Shown here piece by piece: positions 15,702-16,695 of a stretch of DNA of 16,695 nucleotides. This DNA comes from Chloroflexota bacterium (GTDB lineage Bacteria > Chloroflexota > Ktedonobacteria > Ktedonobacterales > Ktedonobacteraceae): positions 1 through 16,695 of the forward strand of contig CADDYT010000142.1 in NCBI GenBank assembly GCA_902810755.1, in the 5' to 3' direction. Positions within the stretch are counted from its first letter, which is position 1. Every line of letters starts with the position of its first letter. A model generated the notes under the pieces. That model saw nothing but the letters and a program-made list of their open reading frames with translations, was not told the origin of the DNA and searched no databases. Position numbers and translations under genes: made by a program.

Positions 15702-16640
15702 ATGTCGAAACAGAAGCGTATGGCGCTTGTATCACTGTTACTGGCAGTGATGCTCAGTATCTTTGTTGCCGCCTGTGGCAACTCAACCACGACCGGTAGT
15801 GGCAGCACGCCTACCACCGGCAGCAGCAATCTTGGCACGCCCGGCGAGTTCACCTGCGTGCAGGGGCAGATCACGGCTGCCGGCTCGACGGCTCTTGCTC
15901 CGCTGGCGCAGGCGGTGGCTGCCGATTATGAGAAGCAGTGTCCTGGAGCGACCATCACCGTCAACCTGGGCGGCAGTAAGACAGGATTGTCCGAGGTAGA
16001 AGGGGGCAATGTCCAGATCGGCGATTCCGACATCTTCCATCTGCCGACGCAGACAGATCTGGTTGACCACCAGGTGGCCGTTGTGGTCTTCGTCATGGTT
16101 GTCAACCCGCAGGTCACGGGCGTCACGAACCTGACAACCGCCCAAATACAGGGCATCTATAGCGGGACGATTACCAACTGGAAGCAGGTTGGCGGGCCAG
16201 ACATGAAGATTGTGGTAGTCAGCCGCCCGGCCAGTTCCGGTACCCGCGCCACGTTCCAGCAGTATATTCTGGGCGGCCCGGAGAAAATCACTGGCCCCTC
16301 CAGCCTGGTCAGTGACAGTACCGGCACGGTGGCGACCGAGGTGAAGCAGACAGCAGGCGCAATTGGTTACATCACGCTGGGTTCGGCTCAGAGTCTGAGT
16401 TTGACGCCCCTGAGCATCGATGGCAACTCACCAACCAATACCAGCCTGGTAGAGAGCAATACCTACAAGTTCTGGAATATCGAACACATGTATACGAAGG
16501 GGCCTGCCAGTGGTCTTACCCAGGCCTTCATCGACTACATGTTCAGCAGTACGGCGAAGCAGGAAGAGGCCAAACTCGCCTTCCTGAGTACCACACAGAT
16601 GTCCGCATCGGCCCTCCAGGCCCACCAGCCAACCAGCTAG
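15702..16640 (+). CDS. pstS: Phosphate ABC transporter substrate-binding lipoprotein (PstS)
   Basis: A 312-residue periplasmic-binding-type protein. MSKQKRM, a hydrophobic stretch, and the lipobox VAAC (Cys25) form a lipoprotein signal, so it is membrane-anchored and faces outward. A Thr/Ser/Gly linker (27-45) follows. ITAAGSTALAPLAQAVAADY, VNLGGSKTGLSEVEGGNVQI, GDSD and SRPASSGTRATFQQYI are the phosphate-site blocks of PstS proteins (two-lobe fold). AFIDYMFSSTAKQEEA is the usual C-terminal helix. ATG 15702 is chosen because GGAGG lies just upstream and the signal peptide begins there; the longer frame from 15552 has no such signal. It is preceded by a PhoP-box-like array. pstC, pstA and pstB, if linked, would be right of the window. 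A relative binding another oxyanion is possible but less likely. Confidence 0.92.
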   Translation: MSKQKRMALVSLLLAVMLSIFVAACGNSTTTGSGSTPTTGSSNLGTPGEFTCVQGQITAAGSTALAPLAQAVAADYEKQCPGATITVNLGGSKTGLSEVEGGNVQIGDSDIFHLPTQTDLVDHQVAVVVFVMVVNPQVTGVTNLTTAQIQGIYSGTITNWKQVGGPDMKIVVVSRPASSGTRATFQQYILGGPEKITGPSSLVSDSTGTVATEVKQTAGAIGYITLGSAQSLSLTPLSIDGNSPTNTSLVESNTYKFWNIEHMYTKGPASGLTQAFIDYMFSSTAKQEEAKLAFLSTTQMSASALQAHQPTS

Positions 16641-16695
16641 CGGACGCATCGTAGGCCAACGTGACATGCCGGACGGGAGCAAGCGTAAGTCCCAT

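Overview
The window is a GC-rich bacterial chromosomal segment. Several features point to Chloroflexota, most plausibly class Ktedonobacteria: an HspR/HAIR-type heat-shock operon, animal-like PurC and PurE proteins, and many palindromic intergenic repeats. The lineage is an inference, not something read directly from a marker gene. No rRNA, tRNA, CRISPR array, transposase or phage gene was seen.

Region 1 (1-6103, + strand) is a de novo purine operon in the order purM-purC-purF-purD-purE-purN. PurC and PurE are both of the type fused in animal PAICS, and PurE has the class II (direct AIR carboxylase) signature. This fits the lack of purK next to it. PurF is the [4Fe-4S] Bacillus type and carries a 110-bp near-perfect palindrome inserted in frame in its C-terminal part. 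The operon is studded with palindromic elements: one overlapping the purM start, one between purC and purF, one inside purF, and one directly after purN.

Region 2 (6104-6601) has no intact gene. It holds the post-purN palindrome, a 5'-truncated membrane-protein remnant on the - strand, and a promoter-like TATAAT. Region 3 (6602-9987) holds an S9-family serine peptidase, a GNAT acetyltransferase directly behind it, and a convergent membrane-anchored CAP-domain protein.

Region 4 (10118-12360) is a heat-shock operon, grpE-dnaJ-hspR. A sigma70-like promoter (TTGACA-17-TATACT) overlaps a HAIR-like operator, so HspR probably represses its own operon. dnaK is not adjacent, and the DnaJ has only two of the usual four zinc-finger repeats.

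Region 5 (12361-16695) has a phosphate theme: a Pho84-like major facilitator transporter (-), a histidine phosphatase (-), an internally deleted Uma2 pseudogene (-), and a PstS-type phosphate-binding lipoprotein (+) at the right edge. The transporter and pstS each have an array of five NWTTAAC-like units spaced about 11 bp apart, in the same orientation relative to their gene. They look like PhoP boxes, suggesting that both belong to a phosphate-starvation regulon. The rest of the Pst transporter may lie beyond the right edge.
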